A stretch of 64,000 nucleotides of DNA from Mycolicibacterium boenickei (GTDB lineage Bacteria > Actinomycetota > Actinomycetes > Mycobacteriales > Mycobacteriaceae). Where the stretch lies: the NCBI RefSeq assembly GCF_010731295.1, contig NZ_AP022579.1:2852001-2916000 (forward strand), written 5' to 3'. This document shows positions 36,327 to 47,127 of the stretch, piece by piece; position 1 is the first letter of the stretch, and every line of letters begins with the position of its first letter. The notes under the pieces were generated by a model, which was not told the DNA's origin, did no database searches, and was given only the letters and a program-made list of their open reading frames with translations. A program made the position numbers and the translations under genes.

Positions 36327-37556
36327 TCAGCCGGTGGTGTTGCCGCGCCAACGCAGCACATCCAGTGCGACGGCGACCGCGACGCTGTTCTCGGCCAGCG
36401 GGCGGGGCAGGAGTTCGTCGGCACGGGCCAGCCGGCGTAGCAGCGTATTGCGATGCAGGTACAACCGAGCTGCGGCACGCGAGGCGTTGCACTGCTCGTT
36501 GACGAATACCCTGACCGTTTCCTGTAATTCGGAGTCGGCCGGCTCGAATGCGCCGAGGGCGTGGCTGACGAATTCGGCCGCGCGATCGGGCTCCGCGGTG
36601 ATCAGTGCTACCAGTTCCACGTCGGCGAACTGTGCGATCTGTTGCGTGGAGTGCAGCCGGGCCATCATCTGCTGAGTGGTGATCGCGTCGAAATGGCTGC
36701 GCCGGAAGCCATCCAGGCCGTCGGCGACCGGTCCGACGGCGATGCGGACGCCGTCCAGCTCTGCGGCGGCGCGGGTCAGTGCCTGGAACCCGCGCTGGGT
36801 GTCGGCGCTGCCGGCCGCCCACACCCAGCGGGTGGCCGTGCTGGCAAGCACGCTCAACGGCCGCGGATCGCCGCAATCCTGGCCGAATGCCTCGGCGGCC
36901 CGGTCCAATCCGGACATGTCGCCCGCAGGGTCCTCGCTCCAGATGACCGCGGCGGTGTGCGCCCCGGTCAGTGCGTGGCCGAGGCGCGCTTCGGCTCGCT
37001 GCCGGGGGATCGGGGCACCCTCGAGCAGGAGCGCAACGGTCTCGCGCCGTTCGGCGTGGGTGCCGCGGGTCAGATCCTCGCGTTCGAGGTCGATCTGGGC
37101 GGCGATGCCGGCCAGTGTGGCGTCGACGAACGCACTGATGGACTGCGAGCAGACATCGAGCATCTCGTGTAGTTCGCCAGGGTCGGACGTCAGCTCGAAC
37201 GCAATTTCCATGAGCCGGCGCCACGCCACACCCTCACCGACCCGGTAGGCATCGAGCGGAAACTCGTTGACACCGCGGCGCACCAGTTCCCGCGCGATGC
37301 TCAGCGGCTCGGGGCCGGTGTTCGGCGGCACCGGGGCGCCCGGGTCGCGTACATTCGCGGTGCCCCAGAAGAACAGGTTGGCGTGGTTGCTGCGGACGAC
37401 CGCGGCGGCGAGCTCGGGGTCGGACGCGATTGCCGGACTGGCGGCCAGGACCGCGGCATCGAATTCGTCGAGCCAGTCCTGGCGCGGATTGAGGACGATC
37501 TGTGCGCACTGCCGGATCAGGTCCTGGACCCGCTGCGACGGTGGCTGCCACACCAT
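36327..37556 (-). CDS. PucR/CdaR-like regulator with C-terminal helix-turn-helix
   Basis: The 409-residue protein ends with a PucR-type helix-turn-helix (about residues 345-400, [31 protein letters not shown] in outline) preceded by a degenerate GGDEF-like central domain and an N-terminal helical sensor region. PucR/CdaR regulators activate catabolic genes. I chose this ATG because TACGCT ends 6 bases before it. An ATG 36 bases upstream is also in frame. It is divergent from the Baeyer-Villiger monooxygenase gene and is its likely regulator. A 17-base inverted repeat lies at about -35. Confidence 0.85.
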   Translation of the reverse strand: MVWQPPSQRVQDLIRQCAQIVLNPRQDWLDEFDAAVLAASPAIASDPELAAAVVRSNHANLFFWGTANVRDPGAPVPPNTGPEPLSIARELVRRGVNEFPLDAYRVGEGVAWRRLMEIAFELTSDPGELHEMLDVCSQSISAFVDATLAGIAAQIDLEREDLTRGTHAERRETVALLLEGAPIPRQRAEARLGHALTGAHTAAVIWSEDPAGDMSGLDRAAEAFGQDCGDPRPLSVLASTATRWVWAAGSADTQRGFQALTRAAAELDGVRIAVGPVADGLDGFRRSHFDAITTQQMMARLHSTQQIAQFADVELVALITAEPDRAAEFVSHALGAFEPADSELQETVRVFVNEQCNASRAAARLYLHRNTLLRRLARADELLPRPLAENSVAVAVALDVLRWRGNTTG

Positions 37557-37574
37557 CACCCCAGCGTAGAGCGG

Positions 37575-37591
37575 TGGTGCAAAGTGCACCA
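37575..37591. promoter_or_regulatory. 17-base inverted repeat at the PucR-like promoter
   Basis: TGGTGCA and TGCACCA are perfect complements around AAG. With the start and -10 proposed for the regulator gene, the site covers its -35 region, and it lies 66 bases from the start of the divergent monooxygenase gene. Confidence 0.6.
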
Positions 37592-37656
37592 TCAGATAGT
37601 GGATGTTTGGTATTTCCGACCTTGGGCGACGGCCGGCCTGCCGCAACCATTGAGAC

Positions 37657-39165
37657 ATGAACCACACCGAACACGTCGACGTACTCATCATCGGCGCCGG
37701 CATCTCCGGCATCGGTGCCGCCTACTACCTGCAGCGCGAACACCCGGGGCGCAGCTACGCGATCCTGGAGGCCCGCGGCGCCGCCGGTGGCACCTGGGAC
37801 CTGTTCCGCTACCCGGGGATTCGGTCGGACTCGGACCTGCACACCTTCGGCTACGAGTTCAAGCCGTGGCGTGACGAGCATGCCATCGCCACCGCCGACA
37901 AGATCCTGGCCTACCTCCACGAGACGATCTCGGAGAACGGCATCGGCCGCCACATCCGGTTCCACCACAAAGTGCTCGGCGCGGCCTGGGATTCTGCGAC
38001 CGCGAGCTGGACGGTGGACATCGAGCGCACGGACGGCGAGGGCGGGGACGCCGAGCTGATCCAGATCAGCGCCAACTGGCTGTTCTGTGGTGGCGGCTAC
38101 TACCGCTACGACCAGGGCTACACGCCGCACTTCGACGGGCAGGAGCGCTTCACCGGCCAGATCGTGCACCCCCAGCACTGGCCCGAGGACCTCGATTACA
38201 CGGGCAAGAAGGTCGTGGTGATCGGCAGTGGCGCCACCGCGGTGACGCTGGTGCCGTCGATGGCGCCGACGGCCGGGCACGTGACCATGCTGCAGCGCTC
38301 GCCCACCTACGTGCTTCCGGTCCCGGCCAAGGACGGCTTCGCCAACACCGCAAAGCGACTCTTCGGCGATCGTCGCGGCTACGCGCTGGCCCGGCGCAAG
38401 AACATCATCAAGCAGCGCGCCGTCTACACGCTGTGCCAGAAGTACCCGACCGCGGCGCGTCGGCTGATCCGGAAGGTCAACGCCGCCCAGTTGCCCAAGG
38501 GCTATCCCGTCGATGAGCACTTCGCACCCCGCTACAACCCCTGGGACCAGCGGCTGTGCGCCGTGCCCGACGGCGACCTGTTCAAGGCGATCAGCAACGG
38601 CAGCGCCTCGGTGGTCACCGATCGGATCGCGACGTTCACCGAGCGCGGCATCCTGCTGGAGTCAGGCCGCGAGCTCGATGCCGACATCATCGTCACCGCA
38701 ACAGGTCTGAATATCCAGCTGTTCGGCGGGATGACGCTGACGGTCGATGGCCAACCGGTGGACCTCTCCGACACCGTGGCCTACAAGGGCATCATGCTCT
38801 CGGGTGTGCCGAACTTCGCGTTCGCGTTCGGGTACACCAACTCGTCGTGGACGCTCAAGGTCGGACTGCTCTGCGAGCATTTCTGCCGACTGCTGAAGCA
38901 CATGGACGACAACGGCTTTGACACCGTGCGACCGGAGTTCGCCGGTGGTCAGACCCGCCCGCTGCTGGACTTCGGCGCGGGGTACGTGCAGCGTTCTCTC
39001 GACGAGATTCCCCGGCAGGGTGTCGACGGACCCTGGCAGATGACGATGAACTACACGCTCGACGCCGAGACGCTACGCAACGGTCCGGTTGAGGATTCCG
39101 CTCTGCGGTTCGGATCCCGGCGCCGGGCCGATGATTCCGACCCGGCCCCTCAGCTCGTTTTCTGA
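37657..39165 (+). CDS. Baeyer-Villiger flavin monooxygenase, EthA family
   Basis: The 502-residue FAD enzyme has GAGISG (residues 13-18), the second Rossmann motif VIGSGATAVTLVPS near residue 190, and long stretches matching M. tuberculosis EthA (for example GGTWDLFRYPGIRSDSD and IHPQHWPEDLDY-like IVHPQHWPEDLDY). EthA oxidises ketones to esters and activates thioamide prodrugs such as ethionamide, so this paralogue may do either. No EthR-type repressor is next to it. Instead a PucR-like regulator is divergent. A P450-reductase fusion gene follows 47 bases later with its own leaderless-type promoter. Confidence 0.92.
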   Translation: MNHTEHVDVLIIGAGISGIGAAYYLQREHPGRSYAILEARGAAGGTWDLFRYPGIRSDSDLHTFGYEFKPWRDEHAIATADKILAYLHETISENGIGRHIRFHHKVLGAAWDSATASWTVDIERTDGEGGDAELIQISANWLFCGGGYYRYDQGYTPHFDGQERFTGQIVHPQHWPEDLDYTGKKVVVIGSGATAVTLVPSMAPTAGHVTMLQRSPTYVLPVPAKDGFANTAKRLFGDRRGYALARRKNIIKQRAVYTLCQKYPTAARRLIRKVNAAQLPKGYPVDEHFAPRYNPWDQRLCAVPDGDLFKAISNGSASVVTDRIATFTERGILLESGRELDADIIVTATGLNIQLFGGMTLTVDGQPVDLSDTVAYKGIMLSGVPNFAFAFGYTNSSWTLKVGLLCEHFCRLLKHMDDNGFDTVRPEFAGGQTRPLLDFGAGYVQRSLDEIPRQGVDGPWQMTMNYTLDAETLRNGPVEDSALRFGSRRRADDSDPAPQLVF

Positions 39166-39212
39166 GTCTGATTCGCAGAGCCGGCACCCGTTGCGTGGCT
39201 AAGCTCGCGCCC

Positions 39213-42200
39213 ATGGAGACGTTCTCGCCGGCGCTGCCACCAGAGATCGACGGTGTGCCCTCGGCAGTCGGGGTGGAATTGCCGCAGGGGCCGGTTCCGG
39301 GCCGGCCCTACGCACTTCCCGCGGACGTGCTCGCCGAGCAGTACGGACCGCTGTTCTATGCCGACTTCACCGGCAGCCGACGGCTCTATGCGTGCTCGTT
39401 GGCGTTGGTCGACGAACTGTGTGACGAGACCCGGTTCGCCAAAGGCGTCACGGACCGTCTGGACCGCTTCCGGGCGCTGGCCGGGAACGGTCTGTTCACC
39501 GCCTACCCGGGGGAAGACGGGTGGCAGCAGGCTCATGACGTCCTGATCCCGGGCTTCAGCTTCAGCGGTCTGCGCAGCTATCACCCGGCGATGCTCGACA
39601 TCAACCGCCAGCTCATCGCCCTGTGGGACCAGGCTGCCGGCCGCCGCCGCGTCGACGTCGCCGGGGACCTGGCCAAGCTCGCCATGGACACCGTCGGACT
39701 GGCCGGATTCGGGGCGCGGTTCGACTCGTATCACCAGGACCGGCTCGCCGCGATCCCCGCCAGCTTCGCCGTCGCACTGGACCAGATCATCGCCCCGGGC
39801 GGTGGCGACGCGGAGGTGTTCGCAACCGAGCGCGACAAGCTTTTCGCGTTCGTCGACGACCTGATCGCCGGGCATCGCGCCGGTATGGCCGAGGTCGACG
39901 ATCTGCTTGCCCTGATGTTGCGACCGGCGGCTGACGGAACCCCGCCGCTCGACTACGGTCTCGTTCGCAATCAGATCATGACGTTCATGATTGCCGGGCA
40001 GGACACCACGTCGACTCTCATGCCTACCGCGCTTTACAGCATCGTGAAGAACCCGGCGGTGCTGCACCGGGCGCGGTTCGAGGTCGACACGGTGTTCGGA
40101 CCGGACGACGACCATGTGCCCGCATTCGACGAGATCGGCAAGCTCAGCTATATCCGCCAGATCGTCGACGAGACGCTGCGCCTGTCCCCGCCGGTACGGG
40201 AGTTCGACCGGATGGCATTGGCGGACACCGTGATCGGTGGGCAGTACATGGTGCGCCAAGGCGAGGTGGTCACCGTGGCGACCGCAGCGCTGCACCGGCA
40301 GCCCGAGTGGGGCGACAACGTCGACATCTTCGATCCGGACCGGTTCGCCGCCGGGCGCACCGCTGACCGGCCGGTCAACCTGTTCAAGCCGTTCGGCACC
40401 GGAGCCCGCTCCTGCATCGGCCGTCAGTTCGCGTTGCACGAGGCCACGATGGCGCTGGCCACGCTTGTGCACCGGTACCGCTTCCTGGACGTCGAGCACT
40501 ACGAGCTGCGCACTCACAGCGACCTGTTGCGCAAACCGATCGGATTCCACCTCGACCTGGTGCGGAGGACACCGCCGGAACGTCAGCACGTCGCCGCCCC
40601 AGCACCGGAGGCGGCGCCGGAGGCACGTCCACGCGCCACGGCCGCACCGGGCTCGAAAGTGACTGTGCTGCACGGCTCCAACCTCGGCAACTGCCGGTCG
40701 CTGGCGCAGCAACTTGCTGATGAGGCCACCGACCTCGGCTATGAGGCCACGGTGGCTCCGCTCGACACCGCAGCCGGAGCGCTGCCGTCGGAAGGGGCGC
40801 TGGTGGTGGTTGCTGCGTCGTACAACGGGCAACCCACCGACGACGCGCGGCGCTTCGTCGAATGGCTGGACGACCCCGGAACTCAAGCGCAACCGGCGAT
40901 TCCGTACGCCATCCTTGGGGTCGGAGACCGGAACTGGGCCGAGACGTACCAGACCATTCCGAAGCAGATCGATCGGCGTCTTTCGGAACTGGTTGGCCCA
41001 CCGCTCATTCCGCGCGGCGAGGCAGACACGTCGGGCGATTTCGCCGGAACCGTCGAAGACTTCTCGGCAGCGCTCTGGGATACTCTCGCCCCCACCGACG
41101 GCGTCCCGATGCCCGCCGAGGCCTCGGAGGTCGAACCGCTGTACGCATTGCGCGCCGTCGACGGACCGGTGACGTCGGCGATCGACGCACGCTTCGAGGT
41201 GCGGCCGGCCACGGTGCTGGACAACGTGGCCCTGGTCGACTCCGCCGACCAGATGGGAAATGCCAAGCGCCTGGTCCGGATAGCGCTGCCCGATGACCTC
41301 GAGTACCTCACCGGTGACCACCTCACGGTCCTGCCGGACAACAGCCCCGAACTCGTCGACGAGGTCGCCGAATTGTTGGAACTTCGGCTCGACCGCAGGA
41401 TCTCGGTCAATCCGCGCCGCAGCACCCGCCGCGCCATCGCGATCGACCGTGAGGTCAGCGTGCGTGAACTGCTCACTCATTTCATCGAACTTCGCAAGCC
41501 GGCCAGCCGCAGTCAGCTCCTGCGGTTGGCGGCGGCCAATCCGTGTCCGCCCGAGCGCGCGGCCCTGACCGAACTCGCCGAGCATCCCGAGACCCGCGCC
41601 ATGTGTGTCACCGAATGTCTGGCTGAGTTCCCGGCCACCGAGCTGTCCCGAGCCGAGCTGCTCGAGCTGTTCGAACCCATGGCGCCTCGGCACTATTCGA
41701 TCGCCTCCTCGGCCCGCCGGGTGCCGCGTGAGGTCGAGCTGGTGGTCAGCGTGCTCGAGGGCCCGGCTCGGTCCGGCTACGGGGTGTTCCGTGGCGTGTC
41801 GTCGAGTTATCTCGCCGATTCCGTACCGGGACAGCAGATCCGGATACGAGTCGACAGTGCGCGCCGAGCATTCCGGTCAGGTGCCGCACCGGCGAAGAAT
41901 GTCATCCTGGTCGGCGCCGGAACCGGGGTTGCCCCATTCCGGGGATTCATCGGGGACCGGCTGGCAGCGCAGGCCGCGGGCGAACCGTTCACGTCGGCGT
42001 TGTGTTTCTTCGGGGTACGCCACCCAGACGTCGACTACCTTTTCCGCGACGAGTTCGAGACGGCCGAACGCGCGGGCGTGGTGCGGATGCGCCCGGCGTT
42101 CTCACGGCGCCCCCAAGACGAGGTCCGGTATGTGCAGGACCGCATCGCCGCCGACGCCGATGAGGTTTGGGCGATGTTGGGCGACCCGGCTTTGGACGCC

Positions 42201-42365
42201 CATGTGTACGTATGTGGCGACGGGGCCCGGATGGCGCCCGCCGTGCGCGGAGCGTTCCGCGACATCCACCGCAGGTACACCGGGACCGACGATGAGGCAG
42301 CGGCGCGCTGGCTGGACGACCTGGTCAGTTCAGATCGCTATGTCGAGGATGTGTGGGCCCAATAG
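39213..42365 (+). CDS. Self-sufficient cytochrome P450-NADPH reductase fusion (CYP102/P450BM3 type)
   Basis: The 1050-residue protein aligns along its whole length with Bacillus P450BM3. The haem domain (about 1-460) has the I-helix AGQDTTST, Glu320 and Arg323 in ETLR and haem ligand Cys401 in GARSCIG. GLFTA keeps the phenylalanine equivalent to BM3 Phe87, whereas the BM3 Arg47 position is serine and Tyr51 is kept. A proline-rich linker precedes the FMN domain (from about 483, HGSNLGN) and the FAD/NADPH domain (RHYSIASSA, CGDGARMAP). It would hydroxylate fatty acids or similar compounds without separate partners. TAAGCT ends 7 bases before this ATG. A GTG lies 18 bases upstream. Confidence 0.95.
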   Translation: METFSPALPPEIDGVPSAVGVELPQGPVPGRPYALPADVLAEQYGPLFYADFTGSRRLYACSLALVDELCDETRFAKGVTDRLDRFRALAGNGLFTAYPGEDGWQQAHDVLIPGFSFSGLRSYHPAMLDINRQLIALWDQAAGRRRVDVAGDLAKLAMDTVGLAGFGARFDSYHQDRLAAIPASFAVALDQIIAPGGGDAEVFATERDKLFAFVDDLIAGHRAGMAEVDDLLALMLRPAADGTPPLDYGLVRNQIMTFMIAGQDTTSTLMPTALYSIVKNPAVLHRARFEVDTVFGPDDDHVPAFDEIGKLSYIRQIVDETLRLSPPVREFDRMALADTVIGGQYMVRQGEVVTVATAALHRQPEWGDNVDIFDPDRFAAGRTADRPVNLFKPFGTGARSCIGRQFALHEATMALATLVHRYRFLDVEHYELRTHSDLLRKPIGFHLDLVRRTPPERQHVAAPAPEAAPEARPRATAAPGSKVTVLHGSNLGNCRSLAQQLADEATDLGYEATVAPLDTAAGALPSEGALVVVAASYNGQPTDDARRFVEWLDDPGTQAQPAIPYAILGVGDRNWAETYQTIPKQIDRRLSELVGPPLIPRGEADTSGDFAGTVEDFSAALWDTLAPTDGVPMPAEASEVEPLYALRAVDGPVTSAIDARFEVRPATVLDNVALVDSADQMGNAKRLVRIALPDDLEYLTGDHLTVLPDNSPELVDEVAELLELRLDRRISVNPRRSTRRAIAIDREVSVRELLTHFIELRKPASRSQLLRLAAANPCPPERAALTELAEHPETRAMCVTECLAEFPATELSRAELLELFEPMAPRHYSIASSARRVPREVELVVSVLEGPARSGYGVFRGVSSSYLADSVPGQQIRIRVDSARRAFRSGAAPAKNVILVGAGTGVAPFRGFIGDRLAAQAAGEPFTSALCFFGVRHPDVDYLFRDEFETAERAGVVRMRPAFSRRPQDEVRYVQDRIAADADEVWAMLGDPALDAHVYVCGDGARMAPAVRGAFRDIHRRYTGTDDEAAARWLDDLVSSDRYVEDVWAQ

Positions 42366-42368
42366 CCG

Positions 42369-43202
42369 TCAGCCGAACTCCAGCAGCCCGACCACCGGGC
42401 GGACCGGGGCGAAGAGGGGAAGGTGCTGCGCCTGCAGGAGGGCGTTGAAGATCCTGCCGCGGCCCGACGGCATCGGCAGGTCGCGCACCGTCCGCACCCC
42501 GGGGACGGTGTTGGCCAGGTCGGCCAGCTCAGCTGGGGACAGGCTGAACGGCATGGGTGGCACCCGATAGCGCATCGACGTCGGCATCCCCTTCCTGGTC
42601 AGGAAGGCGAAGAACGCCGGGGGCAGGTCGAACAACATCTGCCCACCCGGAAAGTGTTGCGCGCAGGCGCGGATCAGCGACATGGCCTCCTCGGGCTGCA
42701 GATACATCAGCAGGCCCTCGGCCGTGATGAACACGCCGTCACCGGCGTCGACATGGTCCATCCAGTTGAAGTCCAATGCGGACTGGGCGCACTGGGTGAC
42801 CCGGTCCGGCTTCGGCAGGAGCTTGTTGCGGAGCTCGATCATCGGCTCCAGATCGACTGACAGCCAGCGGAACTCGTGCCCCAGCCCGGCGGCATCGAGC
42901 CGGTAGAAGCTGGTCTGAAGTCCCTCGGCCAGCGCCACCACGGTGGCCTTCGGGTGATCGCGCAGGTACTCGCCCGTCATCCGGTCGAACAGCAGTGACC
43001 GCAGGGCCATGTCCTGGCGGCGGGTATAGCCGAACTTGGCGAAGTCGAAATCGATCGAGTCGACCAGTTGCACCGCCACCGGGTCATCGATGAGGCCGTC
43101 CGGACGGCGGGCTTCGTGTGCGCGCACCTGCAGGGTCAGCAGTGCGGTCTCCGAAACACCGGTGAGTGCGCTGCCGCTCACCTTGTCTGAGCTACCCGTC
43201 AT
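42369..43202 (-). CDS. TIGR00027-family SAM-dependent methyltransferase (Omt-like)
   Basis: The 277-residue protein has the mycobacterial leucine carboxyl methyltransferase-like pattern: ARRPDGLIDDPVAVQLVD near the N-terminus, the SAM-binding VVALAEGLQTSFYRLD, LSVDLEPMIELRNKL and the late FITAEGLLMYLQPEEA. The methyl acceptor is unknown, with small hydroxylated compounds or proteins both possible. TACATT ends 7 bases before the ATG, a leaderless-type start. It resembles its neighbour of the same family 2.4 kb away, and one of the two corresponds to Rv1153c. It is convergent with the P450 fusion gene, 3 bases apart. Confidence 0.9.
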   Translation of the reverse strand: MTGSSDKVSGSALTGVSETALLTLQVRAHEARRPDGLIDDPVAVQLVDSIDFDFAKFGYTRRQDMALRSLLFDRMTGEYLRDHPKATVVALAEGLQTSFYRLDAAGLGHEFRWLSVDLEPMIELRNKLLPKPDRVTQCAQSALDFNWMDHVDAGDGVFITAEGLLMYLQPEEAMSLIRACAQHFPGGQMLFDLPPAFFAFLTRKGMPTSMRYRVPPMPFSLSPAELADLANTVPGVRTVRDLPMPSGRGRIFNALLQAQHLPLFAPVRPVVGLLEFG

Positions 43203-43282
43203 TGGCACGAATGTACCGAAGCCGGGGCGCATGATGGCATGGCGTCGAATACCGATGATCATTCGATCGGGAAGGAGCTGCC

Positions 43283-44068
43283 GTGCCACGCTTCGCCGCC
43301 AACCTCTCCATGATGTACGTCGAACACGCCTTTCCCGACCGGTTCGCCGCCGCGGCGGTCGACGGGTTCACGGCGGTTGAGTACCTGTTCCCGTACGCCT
43401 ACCCGGCCGAGCGACTTCGCGGGCTGCTCGACGCCAACGGCCTGCGTCAGGTGCTGTTCAATGCGCCGCCCGGTGATTTCGAGTCCGGAGAACGGGGCAT
43501 CGCCTCGCTACCCGGCCGCGAGGCCGAGTTCCGAGACGGATTCCGGCGGGCGCTGGACTATGCCGGGACCCTGGATTGCCCCCGGGTGCATGTGATGGCC
43601 GGCCTCGTCCCGGCCGGCGCCGATCGAGTGGGCCGGTTGACGGTGTACCGGCGCAACCTCACCTGGGCGGCCGAGCAGGCGGCGGGCAGCGGCGTCGACG
43701 TGTTGATCGAACCGATCAACCAGCGCGACATGCCCGGCTATCTGCTGAGCCTGCAGGCTGATGCACACCGGATCGTGGACGAGATCGGGGCACCGAATCT
43801 GAAGGTGCAACTGGACCTTTACCACTGTCAGATCACCGAGGGTGACGTGACCGTCCGGCTGCGGTCGGACATTCCGACCGGCCGCGTCGGGCATCTGCAG
43901 ATCGCGGGGGTGCCCGACCGGCACGAACCCGACAGCGGGGAACTGGCGATCGGCTACCTGTTCGGCATCATCGATGACACCGGTTTCGACGGCTGGGTGG
44001 GTTGCGAGTACCACCCGGCCGCGGGCACCAGCGCAGGATTGGGCTGGCTGCGGGCAGCGGGCGGATGA
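43283..44068 (+). CDS. hyi: Hydroxypyruvate isomerase
   Basis: The 261-residue protein is a xylose-isomerase-like TIM barrel of the Hyi family, with the N-terminal [21 protein letters not shown], the metal-site residues in [23 protein letters not shown] and [10 protein letters not shown]. It interconverts hydroxypyruvate and tartronate semialdehyde in glyoxylate and allantoin use. GAAGGAG with 6-base spacing selects the GTG. It is monocistronic here, without gcl or glxR. It is divergent from the methyltransferase and convergent with the DUF1697 gene (4-base gap). Confidence 0.92.
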   Translation: MPRFAANLSMMYVEHAFPDRFAAAAVDGFTAVEYLFPYAYPAERLRGLLDANGLRQVLFNAPPGDFESGERGIASLPGREAEFRDGFRRALDYAGTLDCPRVHVMAGLVPAGADRVGRLTVYRRNLTWAAEQAAGSGVDVLIEPINQRDMPGYLLSLQADAHRIVDEIGAPNLKVQLDLYHCQITEGDVTVRLRSDIPTGRVGHLQIAGVPDRHEPDSGELAIGYLFGIIDDTGFDGWVGCEYHPAAGTSAGLGWLRAAGG

Positions 44069-44072
44069 CGCC

Positions 44073-44588
44073 TCAGCGCAGCACTTTGTCCAGGGTGCGA
44101 AGGTTCCGTGTCGTGGTCGAGGACTTGTAGCGCTTCTTGCCCATGGTCTTGCCGATGGTGCTGTCCAGCGTGGAGGCCCGGGCCACCTGCCAGTAGAGCA
44201 CCCCGTCGCCGCGCTGCACTTTCTCGCCGTGACCCGGCGACAGCGCCGCCAGCTCGTCGAGCAATTCGGCGTCGCTGACGAACGTGACATAGGAGTGGTG
44301 GTCGGGGACCTCCCGCTCGAACGGGTACCCCTGTGAGATCTTCTGCAGTGTGGGCAGGTCGTACACCAGTACCCACGCCTCGTAGCCGAAGGCGTCGCGC
44401 AGAGCGCGCTCGGCCGTCGTGCGGACCTTCGCGGCACCGGAAGTGCTGTCCAGCAAGACATTTCCGCTGGCCAGGATGGTCCGGACCTCGGTGAATCCAG
44501 CCGCTTCCATGGCCTTCGCCACCTCGGCCATCTTGAGGTTGACGCCTCCGACGTTGACGCCACGCAGGAACGCGATGTACCGGGTCAC
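44073..44588 (-). CDS. DUF1697 family protein
   Basis: The 171-residue protein begins TRYIAFLRGVNVGGVNLKMAEV, the hallmark of DUF1697, and has the C-terminal DSTIGKTMGKKRYKSSTTTRNLRTLDKV block. The family is widespread in actinobacteria and has no established activity. The fold is ferredoxin-like by published structures. No signal or membrane segment. GTG start. It is probably followed by nothing in its operon, since the next gene on that strand lies upstream and ends 16 bases before it, so cotranscription with the lipoprotein esterase is possible. Confidence 0.87.
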   Translation of the reverse strand: MTRYIAFLRGVNVGGVNLKMAEVAKAMEAAGFTEVRTILASGNVLLDSTSGAAKVRTTAERALRDAFGYEAWVLVYDLPTLQKISQGYPFEREVPDHHSYVTFVSDAELLDELAALSPGHGEKVQRGDGVLYWQVARASTLDSTIGKTMGKKRYKSSTTTRNLRTLDKVLR

Positions 44589-44604
44589 GGCTCCAGCCTA
44601 GAGC

Positions 44605-45570
44605 TCATTTCACCGGCAACTGGTCCAGTTGCGCCTTCGACGTGGTGGTGATGAGGCGCAGCACCTTCCGGAAGCCGGGGGAGCGTGTCGACACGATCGA
44701 TGTGTGGTTCTCGCCGGGCAGCAGCTCGAGGCCGGCCCGGCCGCCGAGCTTCTTGAGCGCTGCGACGTACCGCTGGGAATTGGCCGGTGCCACAACGGTG
44801 TCGAGAGTTCCGTGGACGGCGATCACCGGCACTCGTGGGTCGAGGTTCTGGATCGGGTCCACCGAGGTGTAGCGCTTCGGCACCTCTGAGGGGCTGCCGC
44901 CGAGCACCTCCGCGATGTGCTTGTCGCCCCGGTTGGCGGCGTAGACCATGTCGAGCGGACCGGCCAGCGAGATGACCCTGGTCGGCCGGAAGATCGGCCG
45001 GGATCCGACCTCGTCACCGTTCAGGTCGTGCCGGGTGCTGGCCCACACGGCCAGTTGCGCTCCCGCACTGTGGCCGACCACGAGCGCATCGTCGATGGCG
45101 AGCTGCGGGTACTGCAGGTTCACCTGGGCGACGTAGTCCATGGCACGAGCCACGTCGGTGAAGGTGGTCGGCCACCCTCCGCCGGATCCGACCCGCCGGT
45201 ACTCGATGTTGTAGACGGCCATGCCGCGGCTGGTGAGTTCGCGGGCCAATCCGTCGAACACTCCGGCGCCCATCGTGCTCCGCCAACCGCCGCCGTGGAT
45301 GAGCACGACGAGCGGGATCGAATTGAATGCGTGCGTGCCGCCGGGGAGGTACAGGTCGGCCCAGTTCTGGTCGGGGTACTTGCCGCTGGTGCGCGCGTCG
45401 GACAGATAGTGGAACCGCGTGACGGTGAACTTGGGCTGCGTCAGTACCTCGGGCACCACCTCGATCCGAGCGGTCCTCATCTCCGTGGGGGTTGCCGGCG
45501 CGCAGGCAGTGAGCCCCGCGACGAGCATCGCGGCGCACACCGTCAGCAGGCGTCGGTTGAGCAGTGCCAT
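44605..45570 (-). CDS. Alpha/beta hydrolase lipoprotein (esterase-like)
   Basis: The 321-residue protein has a lipoprotein signal peptide with lipobox LTAC (Cys at about residue 22), so it should be anchored outside the membrane. The mature part has the HGGGW oxyanion motif of the hormone-sensitive-lipase/BD-FAE group, the nucleophile elbow GHSAG and a late histidine in PGENHTSI. It probably hydrolyses esters of lipids or cell-wall components. The gene begins 20 bases after the stop of the second TIGR00027 methyltransferase and ends 16 bases before DUF1697, which suggests a three-gene run. Confidence 0.87.
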   Translation of the reverse strand: MALLNRRLLTVCAAMLVAGLTACAPATPTEMRTARIEVVPEVLTQPKFTVTRFHYLSDARTSGKYPDQNWADLYLPGGTHAFNSIPLVVLIHGGGWRSTMGAGVFDGLARELTSRGMAVYNIEYRRVGSGGGWPTTFTDVARAMDYVAQVNLQYPQLAIDDALVVGHSAGAQLAVWASTRHDLNGDEVGSRPIFRPTRVISLAGPLDMVYAANRGDKHIAEVLGGSPSEVPKRYTSVDPIQNLDPRVPVIAVHGTLDTVVAPANSQRYVAALKKLGGRAGLELLPGENHTSIVSTRSPGFRKVLRLITTTSKAQLDQLPVK

Positions 45571-45590
45571 GTCGTTGTCGTACCGGCCGG

Positions 45591-46896
<1,306 letters not shown>

Positions 46897-46938
46897 ACCG
46901 CATGACGTTCGCCGTGCCGGCGCGCTACGCTGCGGCGT

Positions 46939-47109
46939 ATGGCTGACGACAAACCGGAAGACGACAACAAGCGCAAATTCCGGGAGGCCCTGGAGCGCAA
47001 GAAGGCGCAGTCGTCGGGAGGCGCGGCGCACAAGGACGGTGGCCGCAATCAACCCCGGGCCCACGGTCCGGTCGAGAACCGGCGCGAATTCCGGCGCAAG
47101 AGCGGTTAG
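46939..47109 (+). CDS. Small basic DUF5302-like protein, 56 aa
   Basis: The 56-residue product begins MADDKPEDDNKRKFREALERKK and ends ENRREFRRKSG. It is highly charged and predicted disordered with a short helix, as in the actinobacterial DUF5302 family. TACGCT ends 7 bases before the ATG, so it has its own leaderless-type promoter 8 bases after the Rv1155-like gene region. Its function is unknown. I recall a small gene at the equivalent position in M. tuberculosis. A family A palindrome starts 19 bases after the stop. Confidence 0.8.
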   Translation: MADDKPEDDNKRKFREALERKKAQSSGGAAHKDGGRNQPRAHGPVENRREFRRKSG

Positions 47110-47127
47110 ACCCAGATCGATCAACGC

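Noticed and set aside
39195..39212. GTG start for the P450 fusion six codons upstream
   Set aside because: TAAGCT would lie inside the coding region, and the ATG gives a good leaderless promoter fit and a length closer to P450BM3.
39150..41693. Very long reverse-strand open frame opposite the P450-reductase fusion (and similar ones opposite other genes)
   Set aside because: High G+C genes often leave the antisense frame open. Its residues (Arg/His/Gly/Gln-rich) look like an antisense shadow, and the forward frame is a clear P450BM3 homologue.
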